A stretch of 64,000 nt of DNA. Source: Mikania micrantha (Eukaryota; Streptophyta; Magnoliopsida; Asterales; Asteraceae). The translations under genes and the position numbers were made by a program. The stretch is from positions 15,720,755 to 15,784,754 of the forward strand of contig CM018695.1 in assembly GCA_009363875.1 (NCBI GenBank), written 5' to 3'. The notes under the pieces are model-generated. The model saw only the letters and a program-made list of their open reading frames with translations. It had not been told where the DNA came from and searched no databases. Of this stretch, positions 44,704-55,900 are shown piece by piece. Position 1 is the first letter of the stretch. Each line of letters begins with the position of its first letter.

Positions 44704-46510
44704 TTTACTTAGTTAAGCAATTGCTGTAGAATTTGTTTTAAGTAAAATCTATTCCAAATTCACATACGCACAAACAATCTTTAGATAATAGGAATTAAAA
44801 TTATTTTGTTTAATGCCTAATATTATTCTGTAGACAGTATAGGAATTCCAATATTGATTATAAGAGCCTGTAAAAATTATGTTTGAGAGGTGGATATGTA
44901 TTAACTTGAAGAGTGTAGTATCAGTAGTTAGAATTCCTATATAGGAAAGCCATTCGTATAAATCCCCGAGAAACTGTGGGATCCTTCTAGCTTTCCTGGG
45001 GACTTCTAATGAGAGTATGATCACTTATAGGTCAAAACATATCACATCAAGCACATTACAAATGAAATTATTCTAATATGTCACCAGGTATTCAATATTG
45101 AATACCAATCATTATGTATTCAAAAGAGTTCAAATGATTCGCTTATGTGTGATTTTCTTAGTTGTTTAATTTTGATTTATAACCTCGTTAGAATTAAGTT
45201 TGTTAGGATCCTGTCTAGGAAAGCAATTGAATAAATCCCAAACGAGGGACTAGTCTAGCTTTTCTTGGGATTCTTAATAAGAGTATTTTATCTATAGGCC
45301 AAAGCATGCTACACCAAACATCTTGCAAAAACCAATAATTCTAATAATCCAAAAGATGTCCAACTTGGATATTAATCCGTATGATTTATTCTATGATATC
45401 ACACTTAAGAAAAGTGATGGTGATTCATCACTACACTTACAAAAAATATTATGTCATCTTTATTTGTCTTATGATGCATATGTTATAATTTAAGAAGTAA
45501 ATAACATTGTACCTAAGATCTGTGATGGTGATACATCACTACTATCACATCCCAACCAATGGTGGAGTATGTCATGGCGTGATTGTTCAAAAACTCATGG
45601 TGCTACTGTTAAAGGTTAGAAAATTAAACAAAAATATCAAAGAATTCATCAAACAACCATACATCCAATCATAAACATTACATTCCAACATTTACATAAC
45701 AGTAATTGTCATCACATGACTTAATTTGTTTTGATTTATTAATTAACTTCACTAACATATCTTCTTGTTCTTTAATCAACCTGTCGCGCATGTAGAATAC
45801 AATTTGATCAACTATTTGCATAGCTTGTGAACACTCATACAAGTTATAATACACATATAAGTAAAAAGATGCAATATTAAGTCTGTATAGTAATAAGTCT
45901 AAGTCTATCTTAATACAAGTTTTCTAGAAGGCATGCTAAATCTAAAGAATTCATCGCAAGTCATAAATGTATATGTAACTCACCATCTATAAACATTCTA
46001 TGTTATTTCCAATTTCCTTTACAATGTCCTCAAACATGTATCATAACATAACTTGTAAAACAAGTTATGCAAGGCCTTGATTAAGTTAGTTAGTCTACAA
46101 GTTTGCAAATGTACACTATTTCATGATTTTAATACAAAGACCCAAAGTGAATATGAAGAAAGTATCTAACTATTCTTAGGCTACTTTTTTATATTATGAA
46201 TTTGCATACAATGATTCGTAAACATAACATGATCTATCAAACAAGTAATTCACATAACATCTGTAGGTCCGTGAACATCTAGGATCTGATAATATCGATG
46301 TATAAACAAGATCGTGTGGAATCCAAACTTGTTTGCATGAGTAATCAATAATGTATTAATGATATAAGAAACAATATATATGAACTCAAATATATCTTCT
46401 TGTATTAATGAAAGAGTGTATTGCATACAAAAGATTAGAGAGAAAAACTTAGAGCTTAAAACTAATGTTGATACTATTCTCAAAACTTAATCTCGAAAAA
46501 AATACCAAAT

Positions 46511-46544
<34 letters not shown>

Positions 46545-46555
46545 CAAGTATAGAA
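44704..46555. other. Spacer with a diverged 140-bp direct repeat; no gene
   Basis: 44934-45083 and 45205-45346 are related (AGGAAAGC, ATAAATCCC, TCTAGCTTT, GAGAGTAT or AGAGTATTTT, TAGG.CAAA), about 270 bp apart. TGTAGGTCCGTGAACATC at 46263 could be an LTR start but no partner was found. TA microsatellite at 46516-46541 closes the stretch. Confidence 0.45.
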
Positions 46556-46672
46556 CCTTTGATACTAATAGTATCGAAGGCTTCGATACTACAAAAACAC
46601 TAAGTGTCTATCGATACTATTAGTATCGATAGAATGTCCATATACACTATTAGTATCGATAGAATACTTAGT
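46556..46672. repeat. Cluster of palindromic CGATACTATTAGTATCG words
   Basis: GATACTAATAGTATCGAAGG, CTTCGATACTA, CTATCGATACTATTAGTATC and ACTATTAGTATCGATAGAAT lie close together. They are self-complementary and mutually complementary, so the segment can fold in several ways. Confidence 0.7.
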
Positions 46673-46840
46673 CAAATTTCCAACATATTTACACAACATA
46701 CAAAGATTACAATAAAACACAAATGCGATACTCATTCATATTATTTTGACAGACTGCCTCTCAATAATTTCAAATTGAACTAAACTATAAACACTCTCCA
46801 TAACTGTCTTCCGAATGAATTCTTCCATCATTAAATCCTC

Positions 46841-48850
46841 CTAGTCTATATTAACAAATAAATCTCTAATTTCTTTAGATGGATACCATTCACCTTCTTC
46901 CAACTCTTCATTTTTGTCATCTAAAAGCACTTCATGTTGATCATCAAAATTTGGTGTGAACTCAGACTCTTCGGCATCAAGATTCTTATCTATATCCAAA
47001 ACAAAATCGTCATCATTATCATCTTCCTCAAAATAAAAATACAAATCATCATCATCTAAGTCAACTAGAGCAACTATCATTATGACGTCTTGCTCTTGCA
47101 CATTATCCTTTTCTTTATCAACACCACCACTACATGTTGCCGAAGACTCACCCTGAGTTACTTCATCTGTTTTCACAGCTTCAATAGTTTGAACTTGTAC
47201 ACTTTTAGTCACGGGATCCTTGTCATGGCTTCCATAAAAAGTTTTAGTTGTTGTAACTCTACATGAGATCTCCTTTTGAGTTGCAAAACTACACAATTGA
47301 TCTTTCAAAGTTTTAAGCTGAACATAACGATCACAAAAAATTTTGACCAAATGATCTTGAACACAATTAACAAGTTTGGTTGTCTTGTTAATTTGAGCAA
47401 ATAAAGTTTGAAAGGAAGCAATATCCTTTTGATGATTTTCTTGTTGAGGTTTAGCAGCTGCTTCAAAATCTGATCTTAAATTACTATTTTGTTATTTTAA
47501 TGATATGATTAAAGAAGTTTTTTGTGTCAATGTTGCAACTTGAGCTTCCAAAGCATTTACATGAATTTTTAACTCTATATTCTTTGACTGCAATTCAGCA
47601 TCTTGAGATTGCAAACTGACTAAATGTACAGATTGAGTATCAAAATTGTCAAAGAACATTTGTGCAAATGTAGCATTAGATATAGGTGGTGTTTGTGAAG
47701 GTTGAGTAGTTGGAGATTGAGATGGAGTAGATTGAAGTTGAAGTGAAGATGGTAGTGTTTGATGAAAAGGAATTGACGTATGTGGTGGTGAAGAAAGAAT
47801 AACACATCCATATTAGAATCAGATGGAACATAATCTTCATCTAAATCTTCTTCTGTTATCCTTTGTCGTTTAATAATATCAAATTTATCTACAAATATAC
47901 CCCCAACCCTCTTCTTTGCTATAGTCTTCTTATAACCCGATGAAGATTCATGTGGTGGAGAATTACGAGATGAATAATCAGAAGCGGAATCAATATCTTC
48001 ATCTTCATCAGACATAGAATTATCAGAAACATGTCCTTCAACATCTTATGTGTCTTTATTAGTCGTTATAACAGGAGAAGTACAAGTATCTATAAATTGT
48101 CCAAAAATTTTAGTACTTGTATCAACAAGATCTTGATTTGCCTTTGCCTCTGTCTCTGATCTTAAACTTGTGTAGCTTGGACATGTGGTTGTGCTTCAGA
48201 AATGGCTCAGAGATGACTTCATCAGAAGAATCATGATGAAAGCGGTCATCATTTTCCGGCTTAATGTAATGTTCATTAACTAGATTCCGGAACAAAGATG
48301 TTTCAGTGGTGTTAACACCCTTCTTGGGTCTGCGATCAGCAAAGATTGTTTTATTCATTATGGTTATCTGGATCATTGGTTCATATTTTGCAATTCCAGG
48401 ATGCAAATGATCAATTATCATTGATAAGAAACTTGGATGCTGAAGAAAGCTCTTTTTCTTAGCAGCACTTATTTGTTTAACCATTTTGCCAAATATATAC
48501 GGACTAATGTTGAACGGTTTGTTCAACACTAGTACAGCTATCACACATTGTAATGGCTTTGACATTGTGCCAATTCCAGACTTTCTGGAGGATAGCCACA
48601 TGATGCACACATGAAATAGATATCTCCATTGACCAAATAGATGTTTCTTTTCCAATTGAGATGAAGTCACATCACCATTGTATCACACACTGTTAAAGAC
48701 TCCACAAATTAAATCATTTGGCAAAGTATGTGGATCTTCGTCAACATCTTGAAATTGTAATGCAGCTCGTACACCAACAACAGAAAATTGAAAGACATTA
48801 TCATTTATTCTTGATTTGATGAATGGAGGATCTGTTGAACAATCATAATC
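46841..48850 (-). pseudogene. Degenerate ORF with a folded N-part, coiled coil and acidic tail
   Basis: Read on the minus strand. 48850-48122 encodes a globular-looking part with A-L-Q-F-Q-D-V-D-E-D-P-H, W-R-Y-L-F-H-V-C-I-M, L-N-K-P-F-N-I-S-P-Y-I-F-G-K-M-V and F-L-Q-H-P-S-F-L-S-M-I-I-D-H-L, broken by one stop near 48690. 48015-47620 continues with an acidic/Ser-rich linker and a basic K-K-T-I-A-K-K-R. 47620-47360 encodes a coiled coil (D-A-E-L-Q-S-K-N-I-E-L-K), with one stop. 47350-46841 ends in a run of D and E. I recall similar ORFs in many copies in Asteraceae genomes, probably as extra ORFs of LTR elements; database labels for them are unreliable and I assign no function. The relic at 3990-5031 has a comparable order. 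Confidence 0.6.
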
Positions 48851-48856
48851 TGCATG

Positions 48857-49060
48857 ATAACATTATGTTTATCAACAAACGCTAATGCTTCTTTAACAGC
48901 ATGCGATAACATTATGTTTATCATTGTACATCCGTTGTTCTGAAAGAGTCTAAACTAGTAGCCTTTGTTAATAACTTATGTTATTGATATACAAAGGTGA
49001 AAGAGTCTAAAATAGTAGCCTTTCATTAGTGACATATGTCATTATGTTAATGAAGGTGAA
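48857..49060. repeat. Short direct repeats and two tandem hairpins
   Basis: GCATGATAACATTATGTTTA is repeated as GCATGCGATAACATTATGTT 44 bp later. Then two 63-bp units, each starting AAAGAGTCTAAA.TAGTAGCC, each contain an inverted repeat (CCTTTGTTAATAAC...ACAAAGG and CCTTTCATTA...TAATGAAGG). Confidence 0.6.
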
Positions 49061-49069
49061 AGAGCCAAA

Positions 49070-49479
49070 GAAAATACATTGAACTTACAGTATACTTGCT
49101 TTGGGTCATATCAATTAGGCCTTTGTTTGCTTTTTAGTTTTAAATTTATATATCTAGATAACTTGTATTAGTTACTCACCAACTATTCATAAAGTCGATA
49201 CCCAAATTTATTTTACATATGTAACATGCTAAGGTGAAGACATGATTAAGACATAGAATAATGCTACGAGACTTAGTTCAATTTTCAAACGATGTTTAGA
49301 ATTTCATTTGTAATTTTTGGATATTCAATTCATGTAATGTTTTATTATGTCTTAAAGAATTTTTTTTGTTTGTATTTTTAGTACTCATGCATTACATATG
49401 AAACGTTATAATAGCATCATGAGCTAATAAACATTCAAACTCGCGCCCTGACAAATTCCGCCTTCGGTCTGGGAGTGAC
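49070..49479 (+). repeat. Fragment of a gypsy LTR, 3' end
   Basis: Carries the U5 block (ACTCACCAACTATTC at 49174, then AAGTCGATACCC, and CATGCTAAGGTG near 49225) and ends CGGTCTGGGAGTGACA after TTCCGCC, matching the style of other LTR ends here (CATTGGTCGGGGTGTTACA at 5234). Its 5' part is missing. Confidence 0.55.
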
Positions 49480-49554
49480 ACGATATTTCAATATGTTCTT
49501 CGTAAGCAAACTATAAAATTCTTACCTCAATCTTGTTAAAACTAAGATCGTAAA

Positions 49555-49566
49555 GCTCCGATACCA
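49555..49566 (-). other. tRNA-Met primer site of a lost minus-strand copia-like element
   Basis: The minus strand reads TGGTATCGGAGC, and two bases further on a plus-strand TGTATATCTC begins, which would be the LTR. I could not find the partner LTR. The degenerate ORF at 46841-48850 is on the same strand and downstream of this site, so both may belong to one element. Confidence 0.5.
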
Positions 49567-49779
49567 CTTGTATATCTCAATTTCAGCACATCCGAAAACT
49601 TCAACACACGAACCACTTTGGAATGGATGGAATCCAATCCGAAGATCAATCAAATTTGAATTTGTAAAATAATAAAACAACAGAAAACTCAAATATGTTT
49701 TTGTATAACTCGATGACTAGAAATGAAAAATGCATCTATAGCACTAATAACCGAGAAATATAATGATCTTGTAAACATG

Positions 49780-50280
49780 GTTGGAAAAGTTGCTAGGCGC
49801 TGTCAGGTCGATTGGCTGTGGAGTTGCAAGTCTCGGCATAGGCGAGGAGTACTCGGATATGATAATTTATAAAAAAAAATTGTTTAAGAAAATTATATAT
49901 GTGTCAAATATCATACGTTGACTAGGGTTTTATAAAAGATAAAAAAAATATCAATACAAATAAAAAATATACATGTTCAAATAATAAAGTATTTCAAATT
50001 TATTATAATATTATAGACATAGTAATCATTTAAATCCCGTCTTCCAATGCATCTTCGCGAAAAAAATGAAAGTCAAACAATAATTGCTAAAAAAATAACG
50101 AAAATCATTGAAAAACAGTGAAATCTGGTTAGAATTAGCGAAAATCGATTAAAAACAGTGAAAATCCAACTTGGCTGAGTTGGACCCGAGTTGAACCGAA
50201 GTTGGTGCGAGTAGACCGAATACATTCGAGTTGCACCATGTCCGATTATTTATGGCCGAATTGCAATAAATCTTTAAAAA
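49780..50280. other. Probable MITE or hAT-like remnant
   Basis: GGTTGGAAAAGTTGCTAGGC and GGAGTACTCGG resemble the stretch at 16850-16990 and a dispersed plant repeat that starts GTTGCAAAAGTCGCTAGGC. At 50090-50170 GAAAAACAGTGAAATC and AAAAACAGTGAAAATCC repeat. Ends and target duplication are not clear. Confidence 0.4.
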
Positions 50281-50919
50281 CACATAAATATATGTTTTAA
50301 ATAATTATTTTCTTATAAATAAATTAGAACCAAATAAAATCAGCATAATTATGCCTTTTAAAATATATTTAGTTTGAATACTATTTTTCATATTGCTTAT
50401 TTGGTATAAAATTATTTTTATAACTAGTTTAAGTATATATTGAAAGCATGTTAATAATGCTATTAAAAATGATTTATCAAAATAGTCTTTAATAAACTAA
50501 CTTTTTTACGGTTTTAAGCTATTATTTCAAATATATACTTAGAAAAGTAGAATATAATTTTTAAAATTATTTTATAATGTTTATCATTTATTTATTGAAT
50601 TTTATAAAAAAAATTAGAAATTTAAAAGGTTATAAACTTTGTAATGTATATATACATATTTTCATATGCATATTTGCATAAGATTATATGGAAACAATAA
50701 AAATGTTTTGCTTCATAAAAATTGATTTAATTCTTAATTAAAATTTATTTTGAATATCTTATATAAATAAATATATTTATAGTTAGGAATAAGAATAAAA
50801 TTAACAAATTCCCATAGAACTTTAGAATGTTACAAATATGACATGAAGATATTTTAAATTCACTTTAAAAATCTAAAAGGCTACATAAATTATATATTAA
50901 CTTTTGGTCATCATGAAAA

Positions 50920-51519
50920 CATATCATCAACGTTTACCACACATATACAACCATGTGTAAACTATGTGTGGGGGCTTACTTATTATAATTTGATTTTAAT
51001 TTTTGTTAGAAATACTTATTTCCATGTCACTTCATGATTATCTTACACATTAACATATTATGTGTATGTAACATGCATATAATTCTACACATATTATACA
51101 TATTTAAATATGTGATGGGCAATTATTTTTGACATTCCCTTTTCAATAATAAAATAGAAGTTTATTTAATTTATTTATCAACACATTTATTTACAAATAT
51201 TATGTGTTGGTAAAAAATAAAAAATTTCCATCACATATTTTAGAATTTTTTTATGTATGTGTAGATATTGTACTTGCACATAACAAAAATCAGTCATATA
51301 CATGGGTAATTTAACATTTAATTGATCATTAATTTTGGGAGTAATTTTCCAACTAACATAAAGTGTATCTAAAACGTATTATTAACACATATTTAATGTT
51401 AATCACTATGAAAAGATATCATCTACTATTACCCTCACATATTATGTGTAGGTATTTACCCACACAATAAAATGTTGTGTAGGTAATTTATGTGTGTCTA
51501 AGCAGTATAATTTATTGTA
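50920..51519 (-). mobile_element. CACTA-like transposon end with subterminal repeats
   Basis: The minus strand starts CACTACAATAAATTATACTG at 51519, as do CACTA (EnSpm) termini, and is followed by repeated CACACATAA / ACCTACACAA / ATATGTGAGGG words in both orientations, as in the subterminal regions of such elements. The opposite terminus and a transposase were not found. Confidence 0.45.
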
Positions 51520-51639
51520 GTGGTCACCATAGTTTTATTTTGTTTATTGATAAACAAACTTGATTTTTTTTCCGGTGTGACTAATTTTTTATTTACTCTT
51601 TTTTTTTCAATGATTTCTGTTTGATTGGTTATTCATTTA

Positions 51640-52130
51640 TATAATAATGACCAATCATCTAAAAATTTACTATTGTTAAATCACATAATGTTCTATTTTA
51701 ATTAATAAAATTCATTAAGACAATGTATTTAATTAGCAAAATCCACTACTGTTAAACTTATTTAATATAAGATTTTAGCCGGTACAATCCACAATTGTTA
51801 AATCATATAATATAAGGTTTTAATCAGTATTATTCACTATTGTTAAATCACGTAACCTATTTCTTTAATAAATAAAATATATTATTGTTGAATCACGTAA
51901 TATAAGATTTTAATTATAAAAGTCGTTGCTTCAAAATCCTATTATATTAGGTTTTAGTTAGTAAAATTTACTTTTATTAAATAATGTAATATTAAGGTTT
52001 TAATAAGTAAAATCCAGATTAATGTATTATAACTTTTTAATTAGTAAAATTCACTATTATATAATCATATAATATAATGTATTAATCACTAAAATCCACT
52101 AGTGATAAAAGTTTTAACATGTATAAACTT
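51640..52130. repeat. Degenerate tandem repeat, unit about 60 bp
   Basis: A unit such as AAAATCCACTATTGTTAAAT, CA.ATAATATAAGGTTTTAAT is repeated about eight times with many changes and small indels. No coding content. Confidence 0.65.
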
Positions 52131-53040
52131 AAAATTAAAAAATTAAAAAATTAAAAAAAATTAAAACAAGCATATATAAAACTAGTTATATCCTTTTTGT
52201 TTAATCGAACACCAATATTTATCTGAGTATACGAAACATTATTACCAGATATACTTAAAAAACATTATAAAATAAAGTAGCATGTAAGTTGCTTTATGGG
52301 TTGTATACATGCAAAAGATTCAAGCCTTGATATAGAATACCCATGGACTAATTCTAATGCCTTGAAATTTTACAATTTCTTAACTTAAATTTTTCATTTT
52401 GACCCTTGGATTTTAGCACTCTATTTTTAAAACCCCTTTAATTATACTTAAGTATTTTTTGTATTCACGAGTGCATACGATACCGCAGTTTATTTGGATT
52501 CGAGTTCTGATCACAATGTTGTAAATTGCTAATGTTCTTTAACCATATATAAATTTTAGGTTGTTATGAGTTCGCACAAGGTGCATGTTATTATTTAACA
52601 CGTTAATTGCGTGAAAAATTATAACCGAGATTTGAACTTTTGATGGAATGAACAAAATCTTATATTGTATGTTTGATCTTTGTGTTAGTTCATAACTCCG
52701 ATTAGGGTCCAACACATAAATTGATTAATTATTTATAATTGTTTTCAGTAAAAGCTAAAAAAAAGTGAAATTACTTATAGAAAATATATTATTATTATTA
52801 TTTTCAGTAAAAGCAAAAAAAGATGAAATAATAATTTAACAGCATAATATTATTATATTGACCAAAACTAAAAAGGCGAAGCGAAAATTTAGTAGCAATG
52901 CAGTGATACTAAATGCCTTCATATTGATTATTCACAGTAGGTATATTTAAAACAAAGCCTGAAAAGGAATTCATTGATCATGATGCCAATTTCATCAATG
53001 CTTACCAATCCATGGTCCATTTTATTCATCTTTTATATTA
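52131..53040. other. AT-rich spacer, nothing recognised
   Basis: No reading frame or repeat end stands out. GTTTTCAGTAAAAGC occurs twice (52740 and 52801), the sign of a small direct duplication of about 60 bp. Confidence 0.5.
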
Positions 53041-53735
53041 ATTTAAACTACGTTATTAACCGGTTTATTACACGGATTTAATATAAAATATTAAATAGTT
53101 AGTAATGAAAATTTAGTAATTATAAAATGATATTTTCATATAAAATGATTAATTTACATATTTATAAATATTTTAAGTAATAAAAAAATAATTAAATTTT
53201 TGTAATCCATATACAAATGGAACCAACTATTATATTAATAACCAAGTATTATAAATCAATAATATAAAATATAATTTTTGTAATTATTAAAGTTAAATGA
53301 CCCAATTTAAAAATATCATTAAATATAACGGGCCAAAAGTTTAACTTTCTGTATCATTTTTATTACTTCTATTTTAAATAAAATTAAAAATACATCATTT
53401 TTTTATAAAAGTTTCATTGTTTAAAAACTCCGGTTTATATTATATATTATTTAAAAAATCATTTTTTAAGATAACTTTTTTTTATAAATTTTGTTTTTTG
53501 AAAATAAAATATTTCTTACTTTAAAAAATTTTGATTTTAGATAATTTTGTATTTTATAAATTTTTTAAGTGTTTTTATGAAAAAAATATAAATAATATAT
53601 TAGTTATTACTTTATAATTATTTAATAAGAGAAAAAAATTATTTAATAAGTGAGAATATAGTAATTTAATAGGAGAGAATTAAGTAGAATGATAAGAAGG
53701 TAACAAGTGACAATAGTGGTGTAAGAAGATGTACA
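53041..53735 (+). repeat. Copy of the dispersed CCGGTTTATTACACGG repeat
   Basis: Starts near CGTTATTAACCGGTTTATTACACGG, runs through the AT-rich segment shared with 18610-18760 and 12180-12560, and ends near GGTAACAAGTGACAATAGTG. No coding capacity. Confidence 0.5.
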
Positions 53736-54127
53736 TAGTACGGGTCGTAATATTCATACACCGCCTCCATCTTCTATACAACATACTTAGGTGAAATCAA
53801 TCACATCATACTCACGTAACTTTTATTCTTACATATTTTTAATTTTTTTAATATTAAAAAATACAAAAAATGGTGTTATTCGTACATCGGTGTATCAATA
53901 TCTCTACCCACATAGTATACATTATTACATTATTTAGCATTTTCTTTCATCTTCTAATTGTGAACCGTCAGGCAATGTTCGTATCGTATGTATGGTCATA
54001 AATACGAATTTATTGGTTGATTTTGGAGCCAAGCTTTTACTTTTCAGTGTATAAATGTTATTTTCGTATTTAATTAATGCACTTTAATTTATTGACACTA
54101 TTAGGGTTTGTCTTTCACTAGATAAAG
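53736..54127. other. AT-rich spacer, nothing recognised
   Basis: No gene or placeable repeat. Confidence 0.5.
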
Positions 54128-54143
54128 TTTACGCAGATTATCT

Positions 54144-54373
54144 TTTTTTTGAACGACATTTGATCTCAATGTGTGAATCACTAATTTTCAGGCCACGGTA
54201 CCAAGGTCTAGTTATCATGACCTTCGTTGAGACCCCACCACCACCCCAGGAGGAAACCGCACCGGAAAACCCCCCGACTTCTCAAGGAATCCTATTTCGC
54301 CTTGGGAGGGATTTGAACCCATAACCTTTCATTTGAGAAGCCAAGGGATACCGATAGGACAAAGCTCCTTTGG
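54144..54373 (-). mobile_element. SINE, minus strand, with 16-bp target duplication
   Basis: TTTACGCAGATTATCT flanks both sides (54128-54143 and 54374-54389). A T run at 54144-54150 is the A tail on the minus strand. Near the other end the minus strand has the B box GGGTTCAAATCCC, with an A-box-like TATCGGTATCCCTTGG 35 bp upstream. It belongs to a different family from the SINEs at 12742 and 12955. Confidence 0.85.
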
Positions 54374-54548
54374 TTTACGCAGATTATCTAGATGTAATTA
54401 ATCTGAAAAAAAGAACACCGAGCTTGATTCTTCACGTTAATCAGTAAAAACGAATGACATACTCTTTGAGGTTGAATTTTTCTTACAAATTTGCTTCAAT
54501 GAGAAATATACAATAGTTTTAAGATACCAAAGTCCTTGTTTGCATGTA

Positions 54549-54840
54549 TTCTATACTAGACTATAACCCGTGTGTTACACCGATTTAAATATTTAATATA
54601 AAACATTAAATAGTTTATAATAATTGTGTGTTGTAATTAGGCTTGCTACTTTTGTTTCCCTCTTCTCTTTCGTGTTTTTGTATTTTTTTTTGTTTGATAT
54701 TATTGATATTATTGATTCTGCTATGTGTTCTCGTACATATGTTACATAGCGGAATGTTCCACTGTAAATCCACTCTTATTACAGTAACCAGTATAACTCC
54801 GTCAAGATCAACACAAATCATTGTTTTCTTTTTTTAAATA
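54549..54840 (+). repeat. Head of a CCCGTGTGTTACACCG repeat
   Basis: TCTATACTAGACTATAACCC is followed by GTGTGTTACACCG and about 60 bp similar to 53085-53110. The TCTATACTA start is like the 5' end of plant Helitrons, but no CTRR end with hairpin was located. The rest (54620-54840) is T-rich and holds only chance frames. Confidence 0.4.
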
Positions 54841-54857
54841 TCATTATTAAAAATCAG

Positions 54858-55071
54858 CCTACTGGTTGGGGTTTCACTTTGTGACCAAAAGGTTATGGTT
54901 CAAGCCCTGTCAGGGGCAATTTAAAGGACATTCAGGTGGGAAGGAATCTTGAGCTCAATCTCGGGTTCTGGACCAATGGGGGCGAGAGTTTACCTACTCC
55001 AAGGGATTCCCATACATCTGATGTGGCCGTGTCTTACCTCTGCTCAATGCGCCATGTTAAGACAACATACG
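54858..55071 (+). mobile_element. SINE truncated by an LTR element
   Basis: Related to the SINE at 12955-13235: both have CTACTGGTTGGGG or CAACTGGTTAAGG, a B box GGTTCAAGCCC or GGTTCAAACC, GGGCAATTTAA, and CCAATGGGGGCGA. It stops at 55071 where the giant LTR starts; the rest may lie beyond the right edge of the window. Confidence 0.75.
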
Positions 55072-55499
55072 TGTCACACCCCGAGCCGGTGGGGTTGGAT
55101 CGGATTCCCCGTCGGGCGGAAAGTTTCCGGGGCGCGATATCGTAAGTGATAATCGTGATGATCAGATTGTTCACATTGCACATGATATAAATGAGAAATG
55201 CTAAATAGAATATAATTACAAAGTTAAATTACATCAGTATCGTTTATAATTTAACAATGTAAATCTACCATCAACATCATAAATTTTCTATCTTGTATCT
55301 ACACAAGATATACAAAATATATTGTATAATGATGTTCCCAAAAGTATGCAGGTCCAAAAACACTAAGTCTTCTATCTGAAGTCCTAGTCCAGAAGCTATA
55401 ACTTCTTAATTGACATGTTCGTCACCTCAGAAGTCATGCAAAAAGATCAAGTCAACACATGGTTGGTGAGTTCATATAGTTTAGAATTTGAAAAGTAGT

Positions 55500-55900
55500 T
55501 TTGTAACCCTTTTTCGGTAAAAACCCTAATCTCATTAACTTCACCTGTAATATCCAGTTCGGTATGCTTATATATAGGGCATACGAAAGGGTCGAGCCCA
55601 CAACCCGCCCAGACGCCATCCCACCACATACTAAACCACATATGACATTGTTGTTAATGATAATTAATCATTTTTACCTACCATTCACTTCAGTTCCACC
55701 ATAGTTCTAACATACATACAAACATTTGTTCAACCCCCGGGTAACAACCTTAATCTCATTAACATCACATGTATCATCCAGATCGGTATGCTTATATATA
55801 GGGCATACGAAAGGGTCGAGCCTACAACCCGCCCAGACGCCATCCCACCACATACTAACCCACATAGGACACTGTTGTTAATGATAATTAAGCATTTTAC
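55500..55900. repeat. Two-unit tandem repeat in the giant LTR
   Basis: Units at about 55505-55680 and 55742-55900 share GGTATGCTTATATATAGGGC, ATACGAAAGGGTCGAGCC and CGCCATCCCACCACATACTA. It is the counterpart of 29703-30310. Confidence 0.8.

Noticed and set aside
46262..46800. Copia LTR paired with the one beginning at 49569
   Set aside because: Both start TGTA but the following sequences do not align, so they are not a pair.
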